Part shown: in pieces, positions 49,416-58,322 of the stretch
Layout: each line of letters begins with the position of its first letter
Numbering within the stretch: the stretch's first letter is position 1
DNA from: Pseudomonas frederiksbergensis
GTDB lineage: Bacteria > Pseudomonadota > Gammaproteobacteria > Pseudomonadales > Pseudomonadaceae
NCBI RefSeq assembly: GCF_000802155.2
Contig: NZ_JQGJ02000014.1
Span: 62,001 to 126,000 of the forward strand
Length of the DNA: 64,000 nt
Direction of reading: 5' to 3'
Program-made: the position numbers and the translations under genes
The notes under the pieces: model-generated
Seen by the model: the letters and a program-made list of their open reading frames with translations, nothing else
The model's database searches: none
What the model was told of the DNA's origin: nothing

Positions 49416-51137
49416 ATGTCGCAGCCATGGCCCGCCACCGATATCGCCCGTTCGATCCTCGACGGTTTCGACGATTATCGTGAGCATTTCCGGCAGATCA
49501 CCGACGGCGCCCGCGCCCGGTTCGAGCAGGCCCAATGGTTGGAGGCGCAGGCGGCTTCGGCGGCGCGCATCAATCTGTATGAAGAGAAAGTCTTCGAAAC
49601 CGTTGCCAGGTTGCGCCAGGCCTTCGAGGCCGAAGCCTTGATGGACGTCGGTTGCTGGCCGTTGGTGAAAAGCGCCTATATCAGCTTGATCGACCTGCGT
49701 TTTGACGATGAATTGTCGGAGACCTGGTACAACTCGATTTTCTGCGGCCTGTTCAGCCATGACCTGATCAGCGACGGCACCATGTTCATCCACACGACCC
49801 GGCCAAGCCTGCGTCGTGCCCGCGCAGCCCAGACCCGCATCTATAAACCCGAAGGACAACTGGACAAGATGCTGGCGGCGATCTTCGCCGATTATCGCTT
49901 CAGCGAGGATTACGCCGACCTGCCCGGCGACTTGCAACGCCTCGAAAGCCAACTGCGCGAGAACCTGCCGGACTGGGTCTGCAAGGACCCGGAACTGACC
50001 GTCGAGTTGTTTTCCTCGGTGCTTTACCGCAACAAGGGCGCCTACCTGGTGGGGCGCATCTATACCCGTGATGATCAGTGGCCGCTGGTGATCCCGTTCT
50101 TGCACCGTGAGGGTCGGGGCATCCAGATCGACGCGCTGATCACTGACGAGGCGCAGGTGTCGATCATCTTCTCGTTCACCCGCTCGTACTTCATGGTGGA
50201 CGTGCCGGTGCCCGCCGAGTTCATCGGTTTCCTCAAGCGCATCCTGCCGGGCAAGCACATCGCCGAGTTGTACACCTCCATCGGGTTCTACAAACACGGC
50301 AAGTCGGAGTTCTACCGGGCCTTGATCAATCACCTGGCGAACACCGACGACCGCTTCATCATGGCGCCGGGCGTGCGTGGCATGGTCATGAGCGTGTTTA
50401 CGCTGCCGGGCTTCAACACCGTGTTCAAGATCATCAAGGACCGTTTCTCGCCGTCGAAAAACGTCGACCGGGCCACGGTCATCGAGAAGTACCGCCTGGT
50501 GAAAAGCGTCGACCGGGTCGGGCGCATGGCCGATACCCAGGAGTTCGCCGACTTCCGTTTTCCCCTGGGCAAGTTCGAGCCGGCCTGCCTGGAGGAGCTG
50601 CTGGAGGTGGCGCCTTCCACGGTGTCGGTGGAAGGCGACACCGTGCTGATTCGCCACTGCTGGACCGAGCGTCGGATGACCCCGCTGAACCTGTACCTGG
50701 AAAGCGCCAGCGAAGCCCAGGTGCGCGAGGCACTGGAAGATTATGGCCTGGCGATCAAGCAACTGGCGGCCGCCAATATCTTCCCCGGCGACATGTTGCT
50801 CAAGAACTTCGGCGTGACCCGCCACGGCCGCGTGGTGTTCTACGACTACGATGAAATCTGCTTCCTCACCGAAGCCAATTTTCGGCACATTCCCCAGCCG
50901 CGCACGCCGGAAGATGAAATGGCGTCCGAGCCCTGGTATTCCATCGGGCCGTTGGACGTCTTCCCTGAGGAATTCCCGCCGTTCCTGTTCGCCGACGCGG
51001 GGCAGCGCAAGCTGTTCGACCAGTTGCACGGCGAGCTGTACAACGCTGATTACTGGAAAGGCCTGCAAGAGGCGATTCGGGCCGGGAAGGTGATCGACGT
51101 GTTCCCGTATCGGCGCAAGGACTTGGACAGCGAATAA
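49416..51137 (+). CDS. aceK: Isocitrate dehydrogenase kinase/phosphatase
   Basis: A 573-residue AceK controlling isocitrate dehydrogenase by phosphorylation and so the split between the TCA cycle and the glyoxylate shunt. Typical segments are PGVRGMVMSVFTLPGFNTVFKIIKD (ATP site), KNVDRATVIEKYRLVKSVDRVGRMADTQEF and DYDEICFLTEANFRHIPQPRTPEDE. In enterobacteria it is in the aceBAK operon; here it is alone, as in other pseudomonads. A REPIN follows the stop. Confidence 0.97.
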   Translation: MSQPWPATDIARSILDGFDDYREHFRQITDGARARFEQAQWLEAQAASAARINLYEEKVFETVARLRQAFEAEALMDVGCWPLVKSAYISLIDLRFDDELSETWYNSIFCGLFSHDLISDGTMFIHTTRPSLRRARAAQTRIYKPEGQLDKMLAAIFADYRFSEDYADLPGDLQRLESQLRENLPDWVCKDPELTVELFSSVLYRNKGAYLVGRIYTRDDQWPLVIPFLHREGRGIQIDALITDEAQVSIIFSFTRSYFMVDVPVPAEFIGFLKRILPGKHIAELYTSIGFYKHGKSEFYRALINHLANTDDRFIMAPGVRGMVMSVFTLPGFNTVFKIIKDRFSPSKNVDRATVIEKYRLVKSVDRVGRMADTQEFADFRFPLGKFEPACLEELLEVAPSTVSVEGDTVLIRHCWTERRMTPLNLYLESASEAQVREALEDYGLAIKQLAAANIFPGDMLLKNFGVTRHGRVVFYDYDEICFLTEANFRHIPQPRTPEDEMASEPWYSIGPLDVFPEEFPPFLFADAGQRKLFDQLHGELYNADYWKGLQEAIRAGKVIDVFPYRRKDLDSE

Positions 51138-51160
51138 CTCGGCGGCTGAACGAATTCCCC

Positions 51161-51274
51161 GTGGCGAGGGAGCTTGCTCCCGCTGGTGTGCGAAGCGCAC
51201 CCCGGCGATTTGATGGCCGGCATTAAATCCAGGCGCCTGCTTCGCAGTCGAGCGGGAGCAAGCTCCCTCGCCAC
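51161..51274. repeat. REPIN, family A
   Basis: GTGGCGAGGGAGCTTGCTCCCGC at 51161 and its inverse GCGGGAGCAAGCTCCCTCGCCAC ending at 51274 are nearly identical to the pair at 29999-30109. The spacer carries a smaller hairpin (GTGTGCGAAGCGCAC). Confidence 0.92.
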
Positions 51275-51355
51275 GAAAGCGCCACCGCGCAGCGTCCTGT
51301 GCGCAAATCTGCGACAATCGCCCCCTTGCTCAAACCGACGACCCTTGCGTACCTG

Positions 51356-54300
51356 ATGACTGACCAAGCCCCTGCAATCGACAAACTGCTGAAAAACCTC
51401 GACCACGCCATGCTTGCTGACCGCCACCGGTTGCGGCGGCAGTTGCTCGAGCTGCGCAAGAAACCCGACGAGGCCAAGCTGGCCCAATGGGTGGCACGCA
51501 TGCAGGCGTCGTGCGACCAGGTGCTGGCGCGCAAGGCGAGCGTGCCGTCGATTCGCTACGACGACAACTTGCCGATCGCCGCCAAGCGCGACGAGATCAA
51601 AGAGGCGCTGCTCAAGCATCAGGTGCTGATCATTGCCGGCGAAACCGGCTCGGGTAAGACCACCCAGTTGCCGAAGATCTGCCTGGAAATCGGCCGCGGC
51701 CAGCAGGGCTTGATCGGCCACACCCAGCCACGCCGCATTGCCGCCCGAAGCGTCGCAAGTCGCGTGGCCGAGGAACTGGCCACGCCGTTGGGGGCGCTGG
51801 TGGGTTATCAGGTGCGCTTCGAAGACCAGAGCGACGCCAACACCCTGATCAAGCTGATGACCGACGGCATCCTGCTGGCCGAGACCCAAAACGATCGCTA
51901 CCTCGAACGCTACGACACGATCATCGTCGACGAAGCCCACGAACGCAGCCTGAACATCGATTTCCTGCTCGGCTACCTCAAGACCCTGCTGCCGCGCCGC
52001 CCCGACCTGAAAGTCATCATCACCTCGGCGACCATCGACCTGGAGCGTTTCTCCAAGCACTTCGATGACGCGCCAATCGTCGAAGTCTCGGGCCGCACCT
52101 TCCCGGTGGAAACCTGGTATCGCCCGCTGACCCTGGAGCAGGACGAGGAGGGCAACCGGGTCGAGGACGACTTGACCGTCGACCAGGCGATCCTCGCCAC
52201 CCTCGACGAAATCGCCGCCCATGAGCGCAGCGAACGCCGCAGTCCCGGTGACGTGCTGGTGTTCCTGCCGGGTGAGCGGGAGATTCGCGACGCGGCGGAG
52301 ATGCTGCGCAAGGCCCAGCTCAAGCACACTGAAATCCTGCCGCTCTATGCACGCTTGTCGCCGGCCGAACAACAACGCATCTTCCAGTCCCACCCGGGCC
52401 GTCGCGTGGTGCTGGCGACCAACGTCGCCGAAACCTCGCTCACCGTGCCAGGCATCCGCTACGTGATCGACAGCGGCACCGCGCGCATCAGCCGCTACAG
52501 CTATCGCGCCAAGGTCCAGCGCCTGCCCATCGAGGCGATTTCCCAGGCCAGCGCCAACCAGCGCAAGGGCCGCTGCGGGCGGGTCGAGCCGGGGATTTGC
52601 GTGCGGCTGTACAGCGAGGAAGATTTCCTCAGCCGGCCCGAATTCACCGATCCGGAAATCCTGCGCACCAACCTGGCGGCGGTGATCCTGCAGATGCTGC
52701 ACCTGCGCCTCGGCGAGATCACCGATTTCCCGTTCATCGAGCCGCCGGATGGCAAGGCCATCAGCGACGGTTTCAACCTGCTGCAAGAACTCTCGGCGGT
52801 GGACCGCAACAGCCAGTTGACGCCGTTGGGTCGGCAGTTGGCGCGCCTGCCGGTGGACCCGCGCATGGGCCGCATGCTGCTGGAAGCGGCAAAATTGGGC
52901 AGTCTCCAGGAAGTGCTGATCGTCGCCAGCGCCATGTCGATCCAGGACCCGCGCGAGCGTCCGCCCGAGCGCCAACAGGCCGCCGACCAGGCCCATGCCC
53001 AGTGGAAGGACGCGGACTCGGACTTCGCCGGGCTGGTCAATCTATGGCGCGGTTTCGAAGAGCAGCGCCAGGCCCTGACCGCCAACCCGCTGCGCAACTG
53101 GTGTCGCAAGAATTTCCTGAATTATCTGCGCCTGCGCGAGTGGCGCGATTCCCATCGCCAGTTGAGCCTGATCTGCCGCGACATGCAGTTGAGCCTCAAC
53201 AAGGATCCGGCCGACTACCCGAAACTGCACAAGGCCGTACTGTCGGGCCTGTTGAGCCAGATCGGCCAGAAAACCGAAGACGGTGATTACCTCGGCGCTC
53301 GCCAGCGACGCTTCTGGGTCCACCCCTCGTCGGGCCTGGGCAAGAAACGCCCGCAGTGGCTGATGACTGCCGAGCTGGTGGAAACCACCAAGCTGTATGC
53401 GCGCATGGTGGCCAAGATCGAACCGGACTGGATCGAACCGCTGGCCGGGCATTTGATCAAGAAAAACCACTTCGAACCTCATTGGGAGAAGAAGCGCGGG
53501 CAAGTGGTGGCCTATGAGCAGATCACCCTGTTCGGGCTCATCGTCGTGGGTCGCCGGCCGGTGCACTACGGGCCGGTGGACCCGGTGGTGTCCCGTGAGC
53601 TGTTCATCCGCGAGGCGCTGGTGCGCGGCGAGATCCAGTCCAAGGCCAAGTGCCTGAGCGCCAACACGCGGTTGCTGGAACAACTCGACGAGCTCGAAGC
53701 CAAGGCTCGTCGCCGTGACATCCTCGCGGACGAGGAAACCCTGTTCGCCTTCTACGATGCGCGCCTGCCCGCCGAGATCCACCAGACCGCGACGTTCGAC
53801 AGTTGGTACCGGATCAACAGCCAGAAAGACCCGCAGTTGCTGGTCATGCGCGAGGAAGATGTGCTGGCCCGCGAGGCGAGCGAGGTAACGGCCAATCAGT
53901 ATCCCGACACCTTGCGTGTTGGCGACCTGACCTTGCCGTTGAGCTACCACTTCGAGCCCAACCATCCCCGCGACGGCGTGACTTTGCGGGTACCGGCGCC
54001 GCTACTGCCGATGCTGCCGCCGGAACGCCTGGAATGGCTGGTGCCAGGGATGATCGAGGCCAAGTGCATCGCCCTGGTGCGCAACCTGCCCAAGGCCTTG
54101 CGCAAGAACTTCGTGCCGGTGCCGGACTTCGTCAAGGCGGCGCTGCAACGCATCACGTTTGCCGAGGGCTCGCTGCCTCAATCGCTGGGCCGTGAGCTGT
54201 TGCGCATGACCGGCGCGCGGGTCAGTGACGAAGCCTGGGCCGAAGCGGCGCAGCAGGTGGAAAGCCACTTGCGCATGAACCTGGAAATCGTCGATGGCCA

Positions 54301-55267
54301 GGGCAAGTTCCTCGGCGAGGGGCGAGACCTGGCCGAACTGACGGCGCGGTTTGCCGAAGCCAGCCAGGCGGCATTGGCGGTGCCGCAAACGGCGAAAAAC
54401 CAGGAACCGGTGGAGGCGAAAGTCTTCGCGCCGGTGGCCGAGAAAACCCAGCAGAAGATCGCCGGCCTGTCGATGACGGTCTACCCGGCGCTGGTGGAAG
54501 AGGGCGGCGTGGTCAAGGAAGGGCGCTTCCCGACCCCGGCCGAAGCCGAGTTCCAGCATCGCCGTGCCTTGCAGCGCTTGCTCATGCAGCAACTGGCCGA
54601 ATCAGCGAAATTCCTCCGTGGCAAGCTGCCGGGTTTGACGGAGTTGGGCCTGCTTTATCGTGAGCTGGGACGTATCGACAGTCTGGTGGAAGACATCCTT
54701 CTGACCAGCCTCGACAGTTGCATCCTCGAAGGCGAGCCGAGCCTGCCCCGTGACGGTGCCGCGCTGGCGGCCCTGGCCGAACGCAAGCGCGGCGGCTGGA
54801 CCGAGCACGCCGAACGCCTGGCGAAGCTGACCCTGGACATCCTCAAGCTCTGGCATGGCCTGCAAAAGCGCTTCAAGGGCAAGATCGACCTGGCCCAGGC
54901 CGTGGCGCTGAACGACATCAAGCAACAGCTCAGTCACCTGGTGTATCCAGGCTTCGTGCGGGAGACTCCGCACCAATGGCTCAAGGAGCTGCCGCGCTAC
55001 CTCAAGGCCATCGAGCAGCGCTTCGAGAAGCTGGGCAGCCAAGTGCAGAAAGATCGGGTCTGGAGTGGCGAACTGTCGAACCTCTGGGCGCAATACCAGG
55101 CCCGCGCCAGCAAGCACGCCCAGGAAGGCAAGCGTGACCCGCAACTGGAGCTGTATCGCTGGTGGCTTGAGGAATACCGCGTGTCGCTGTTCGCCCAGCA
55201 GCTGGGCACCAAGGTGCCGATTTCCGACAAGCGCCTGGGCAAGCAGTGGGGGTTGGTGGAAGGGTGA
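51356..55267 (+). CDS. hrpA: ATP-dependent RNA helicase HrpA
   Basis: A 1303-residue DEAH-box helicase. GETGSGKTTQLPKICLE (motif I), TQPRRIAARSVASRVAEEL (Ia), IIVDEAHERSLNIDFLLGYL (DEAH), ITSATIDLERFSKHF (III) and the later QRKGRCGRVEPG (VI) are in order; HA2 and OB-fold regions and a DUF3418 C-terminal part follow. It unwinds RNA and rescues collided ribosomes in E. coli. The start at 51356 is chosen by the family N-terminus (MTDQAPAIDKLLK). Confidence 0.95.
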   Translation: MTDQAPAIDKLLKNLDHAMLADRHRLRRQLLELRKKPDEAKLAQWVARMQASCDQVLARKASVPSIRYDDNLPIAAKRDEIKEALLKHQVLIIAGETGSGKTTQLPKICLEIGRGQQGLIGHTQPRRIAARSVASRVAEELATPLGALVGYQVRFEDQSDANTLIKLMTDGILLAETQNDRYLERYDTIIVDEAHERSLNIDFLLGYLKTLLPRRPDLKVIITSATIDLERFSKHFDDAPIVEVSGRTFPVETWYRPLTLEQDEEGNRVEDDLTVDQAILATLDEIAAHERSERRSPGDVLVFLPGEREIRDAAEMLRKAQLKHTEILPLYARLSPAEQQRIFQSHPGRRVVLATNVAETSLTVPGIRYVIDSGTARISRYSYRAKVQRLPIEAISQASANQRKGRCGRVEPGICVRLYSEEDFLSRPEFTDPEILRTNLAAVILQMLHLRLGEITDFPFIEPPDGKAISDGFNLLQELSAVDRNSQLTPLGRQLARLPVDPRMGRMLLEAAKLGSLQEVLIVASAMSIQDPRERPPERQQAADQAHAQWKDADSDFAGLVNLWRGFEEQRQALTANPLRNWCRKNFLNYLRLREWRDSHRQLSLICRDMQLSLNKDPADYPKLHKAVLSGLLSQIGQKTEDGDYLGARQRRFWVHPSSGLGKKRPQWLMTAELVETTKLYARMVAKIEPDWIEPLAGHLIKKNHFEPHWEKKRGQVVAYEQITLFGLIVVGRRPVHYGPVDPVVSRELFIREALVRGEIQSKAKCLSANTRLLEQLDELEAKARRRDILADEETLFAFYDARLPAEIHQTATFDSWYRINSQKDPQLLVMREEDVLAREASEVTANQYPDTLRVGDLTLPLSYHFEPNHPRDGVTLRVPAPLLPMLPPERLEWLVPGMIEAKCIALVRNLPKALRKNFVPVPDFVKAALQRITFAEGSLPQSLGRELLRMTGARVSDEAWAEAAQQVESHLRMNLEIVDGQGKFLGEGRDLAELTARFAEASQAALAVPQTAKNQEPVEAKVFAPVAEKTQQKIAGLSMTVYPALVEEGGVVKEGRFPTPAEAEFQHRRALQRLLMQQLAESAKFLRGKLPGLTELGLLYRELGRIDSLVEDILLTSLDSCILEGEPSLPRDGAALAALAERKRGGWTEHAERLAKLTLDILKLWHGLQKRFKGKIDLAQAVALNDIKQQLSHLVYPGFVRETPHQWLKELPRYLKAIEQRFEKLGSQVQKDRVWSGELSNLWAQYQARASKHAQEGKRDPQLELYRWWLEEYRVSLFAQQLGTKVPISDKRLGKQWGLVEG

Positions 55268-55525
55268 TCAGATAACTGGACGACACCACATATCCCCGCT
55301 CCCACAGGGTTTTGTGTCGTAAGTAAGGGAGAATGGGCCAAACGCCAGCGTTTATGGCAAACTTCGCGCCTATAAATGCCGGTCCCGTGGTTTTGCGCTT
55401 CAATGTCACGGGCGGATCGGAATAAAGCGATGCCAGGACTGCTTCCCCCGGATGGGAAAAGTCCCTTTGCGTGTTGGTACGTCGGTGCCAATACTTTCTG
55501 CCTGAACAGATCAGAGACACGACCC
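55268..55525. other. hrpA-FabH-like intergenic region
   Basis: This 258-bp spacer contains no protein-like frame. It may carry the promoter for the FabH-like gene; no sigma consensus is clear. A GGGAAAAGTCCC inverted repeat lies near 55455-55466. Confidence 0.45.
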
Positions 55526-56647
55526 ATGCATAACGTCGTCATCAGCGGCACCGGCCTGTACACCCCGGCCAACAGCATCTCCAACGAAGAGCTGGTGCAA
55601 TCTTTCAACACCTATGTCGCGCAGTTCAACGCCGACAACGCCGACGCCATCGAGCGTGGCGAAGTCGAGGCATTGACCGAATCCAACGCCGCGTTCATCG
55701 AAAAGGCTTCCGGTATCAAGAGCCGCTTTGTCATGGACAAGGACGGTATCCTAGACCCACAACGCATGACCCCACGCCTTCCCGAGCGCTCCAACGACGA
55801 ATGGTCGGTGCTCTGCGAAATGGCCGTCGGCGCCGCGAAACAAGCCCTTGAGCGCGCCGGCCGTTCCGCCGCCGACATCGACGGGGTGATCGTTGCCTGT
55901 TCCAACCTGCAGCGTCCATACCCGGCCATCGCCATCGAAGTCCAGGAAGCCCTGGGCATCGATGGTTTCGGTTTCGACATGAACGTGGCCTGTTCGTCGG
56001 CGACATTCGGCATCCAGGCCGCCGCCAACAGCGTGCAGCTGGGCCAGGCTCGGGCAATCCTGATGGTCAATCCGGAAGTGTGCACCGGCCACCTGAACTT
56101 CCGCGACCGTGACAGCCACTTCATTTTCGGCGACGCAGCCACCGCCGTGATCATCGAGCGGGCGGACCAGGCGACCTCGCCGTACCAGTTCGACGTGGTC
56201 AGCACCAAGCTGCTCACCAAGTTCTCCAACAACATCCGCAACAACTTCGGTTTTCTCAACCGCGCGGCGGAAGAGGGCATCGGCACCCGGGACAAACTGT
56301 TCGTCCAGGAAGGCCGCAAGGTGTTCCGCGACGTCTGCCCGATGGTCGCTGAACTGATCGGCGCCCACCTGGAGGAAAACCAGCTGAACGTCGGCGAAGT
56401 GAAGCGATTCTGGCTGCATCAGGCCAACTTGAGCATGAACCAGCTGATCGTGCGCAAGCTGTTGGGGCGCGAAGCCACTGAAGAGGAAGCGCCGGTGATC
56501 CTCGATCGCTACGCCAACACCAGCTCGGCTGGTTCGGTGATTTCATTCCACATGTACCAGGACGACCTGCCCAGCGGTTCGGTCGCGGTGCTCAGCTCGT
56601 TTGGCGCTGGCTACTCGATTGGCAGCGTGATCCTGCGCAAGCGTTGA
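55526..56647 (+). CDS. Beta-ketoacyl-ACP synthase III-like enzyme
   Basis: A 373-residue thiolase-fold enzyme. The Cys-His-Asn triad is present: Cys156 in DMNVACSSATFG, His in FWLHQANLSMNQ and Asn in RYANTSSAGSV. Length is greater than FabH (about 320). The closest relative I recall is P. aeruginosa PA3286, a FabH-like enzyme that condenses octanoyl-CoA with malonyl-ACP and so feeds beta-oxidation products into fatty acid synthesis; this orthology is from memory. In P. aeruginosa the same gene lies between hrpA and oprO/oprP, as here. Confidence 0.83.
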   Translation: MHNVVISGTGLYTPANSISNEELVQSFNTYVAQFNADNADAIERGEVEALTESNAAFIEKASGIKSRFVMDKDGILDPQRMTPRLPERSNDEWSVLCEMAVGAAKQALERAGRSAADIDGVIVACSNLQRPYPAIAIEVQEALGIDGFGFDMNVACSSATFGIQAAANSVQLGQARAILMVNPEVCTGHLNFRDRDSHFIFGDAATAVIIERADQATSPYQFDVVSTKLLTKFSNNIRNNFGFLNRAAEEGIGTRDKLFVQEGRKVFRDVCPMVAELIGAHLEENQLNVGEVKRFWLHQANLSMNQLIVRKLLGREATEEEAPVILDRYANTSSAGSVISFHMYQDDLPSGSVAVLSSFGAGYSIGSVILRKR

Positions 56648-56672
56648 TCCATCGTCCAACGCAATAAAACTC

Positions 56673-56706
56673 CTGTGGGAGCGAGCAAGCTCGTTCCCAC
56701 AGTTTT
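56673..56706 (+). terminator. REP-type hairpin after the FabH-like gene
   Basis: CTGTGGGAGCGAG and CTCGTTCCCACAG pair around CAAG, followed by TTTTGTGG. It is both a REP core and a plausible intrinsic terminator 25 nt after the stop codon. Confidence 0.7.
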
Positions 56707-56746
56707 GTGGCATTTTTGTTATTCCCTTTCGAAGTAAAAAGTTCCG

Positions 56747-56765
56747 CTGTCATAAAATCTTTATG
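56747..56765 (+). promoter_or_regulatory. Pho box-like sequence upstream of the porin gene
   Basis: CTGTCATAAAATCTTTATG: the first half CTGTCATAAAA is a perfect half-site of the PhoB consensus CTGTCATAAA(T/A)CTGTCAC; the second half is degenerate. It is 110 bp before the start codon. PhoB control of OprP-type porins under phosphate limitation is known in P. aeruginosa. Confidence 0.5.
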
Positions 56766-56875
56766 TGATAGCAACTTGCCTGACACACCCCCCCGCCAAG
56801 ATCCCCTCCCAACACCAGCGGGCCCAGTTCCGCGTGTTTTCTAACGCATAGACTACCAACTAGGGGAATTCTTCG

Positions 56876-58195
56876 ATGATCCGTAAGCACTTCGCAGGTT
56901 TTGCCGCCAGCGCTCTGGCAATGGCAGTAACCGCCCAGGCTTTCGCCGGCACCGTGACCACTGACGGCGCCGATATCGTGGTCAAGACCAAGGGCGGCCT
57001 GGAGGTCGCTACCACTGACAAAGAGTTCAGCTTCAAGCTCGGCGGTCGTTTGCAGGCTGACTACAGCCAGTTCGACGGTGTGTACACCAATAACGGCAAT
57101 ACCGCCGACGCTGCCTACTTCCGTCGTGCTTTCCTGGAACTGTCCGGCGTGCTGTACACGGATTGGGCGTACACCATCAACTACGATTTCTCTCACAACG
57201 CCGGTACCTCGGAAGACGGTTATTTCGACGAAGCGTCCCTGGCCTACAACGGTTTCAAGCCGGTCTCGATCAAGGTGGGCCGTTTTGACCCGGACTTCGG
57301 CCTGGAAAAAGCCACCAGTTCCAAGTGGGTTACCGCGCCTGAACGTAACATGGCGTACGATATGGTCGAGTGGGCCAACAGTCATCAGCAAGGGTTGGGC
57401 CTGCAGGCCTCCAGTACTTTCGCTGATTCGTTCTATGCCTCCGCTGGGGTGTTCAGCAAGGACAATAACGACACTGACGGCAACAGCATCAAGCAGGCCA
57501 ACGGTCGTTTCGTATTCGCACCGATGCACGACGCTGGCAACGTGTTGCACTTTGGTGTGAACGTGGCTTCGCGTGATGTATCCGACGCGGTCTTTGACAA
57601 CCGTTATCGCACCCGTATGGGGATGCGTGGCGTCGAGACCTTCGGTGGCAACGATGCTGGCGGCTCCACCGGTAATGGAAACCGCCCACTCCTGGGTGGC
57701 GTTAACAACTCGGCCGCCGGTTCCTACGATACCGACACTGCTTTCGGCCTGGAAGCTGCTTTCGCCATGGGCCCTGCGTCGATCCAGGGTGAGTACGTTA
57801 CTCGCAAGACCAAGGCTGACAGCGAAGCTTTCGAAGACATCAAAGGCCACGGCTTCTACGTTCAGGGTGCCTACACCCTCACCGGCGAATCGCGCGGTTA
57901 TAAAGTGGGTAAGTTTGACGCGATCAAACCACAGAACAAGTCTATCGGTGCCTGGGAAATGTTCTATCGCTACGACAGCCTGACTGTTGAAGACGACAAC
58001 ATCACCACTGCTACCGCGACCCGCGATGTGGGCGATGCTGAGGCCAAAGTACATACCCTTGGTGTGAACTGGTACGCCAACGAAGCGGTGAAGATCACCG
58101 GCGCATACCTCAAGGCGAAAACCGAAAACGTGACCAACCGCAACGGCGACGACGACGGCGACGGTTTTGTCATGCGCGCCCAGTACGTGTTCTAA
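56876..58195 (+). CDS. oprP: Phosphate/polyphosphate-selective porin, OprP/OprO family
   Basis: A 439-residue outer-membrane porin with a 24-residue signal peptide (AQAFA-GTV). The mature start GTVTTDGADIVVKTKGGLEV, ATTDKEFSFKLGGRLQADY and YTNNGNTADAAYFRRAFLEL are close to P. aeruginosa OprP, including the basic Lys/Arg residues of the anion pathway; the C-terminus ends in Phe (MRAQYVF), as required for BAM insertion. Whether it is phosphate- or polyphosphate-selective cannot be read here. GGGGAA precedes the ATG. A Pho box-like element is upstream and a terminator follows. Confidence 0.9.
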   Translation: MIRKHFAGFAASALAMAVTAQAFAGTVTTDGADIVVKTKGGLEVATTDKEFSFKLGGRLQADYSQFDGVYTNNGNTADAAYFRRAFLELSGVLYTDWAYTINYDFSHNAGTSEDGYFDEASLAYNGFKPVSIKVGRFDPDFGLEKATSSKWVTAPERNMAYDMVEWANSHQQGLGLQASSTFADSFYASAGVFSKDNNDTDGNSIKQANGRFVFAPMHDAGNVLHFGVNVASRDVSDAVFDNRYRTRMGMRGVETFGGNDAGGSTGNGNRPLLGGVNNSAAGSYDTDTAFGLEAAFAMGPASIQGEYVTRKTKADSEAFEDIKGHGFYVQGAYTLTGESRGYKVGKFDAIKPQNKSIGAWEMFYRYDSLTVEDDNITTATATRDVGDAEAKVHTLGVNWYANEAVKITGAYLKAKTENVTNRNGDDDGDGFVMRAQYVF

Positions 58196-58243
58196 ATCGT
58201 AACCTGATACACCGCTGCACTTTCATCCGTTACAGCTCCTTTG

Positions 58244-58269
58244 AACCCCGCCTCCGGCGGGGTTTTTTT
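58244..58269 (+). terminator. Rho-independent terminator after the porin gene
   Basis: AACCCCGCC pairs with GGCGGGGTT around TCC, followed by a run of T ending at 58269. It lies about 50 nt after the stop. Confidence 0.93.
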
Positions 58270-58322
58270 ATTCTGGATCGGCGATACTCGCGCAATCCGT
58301 CGTCTGGATATCGGGGAACCGC

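Noticed and set aside
48483..51317. A 944-codon reverse frame opposite aceK
   Set aside because: It spans aceK antisense, a divergent promoter region and part of the DMT carrier in another frame; composition is unnatural.
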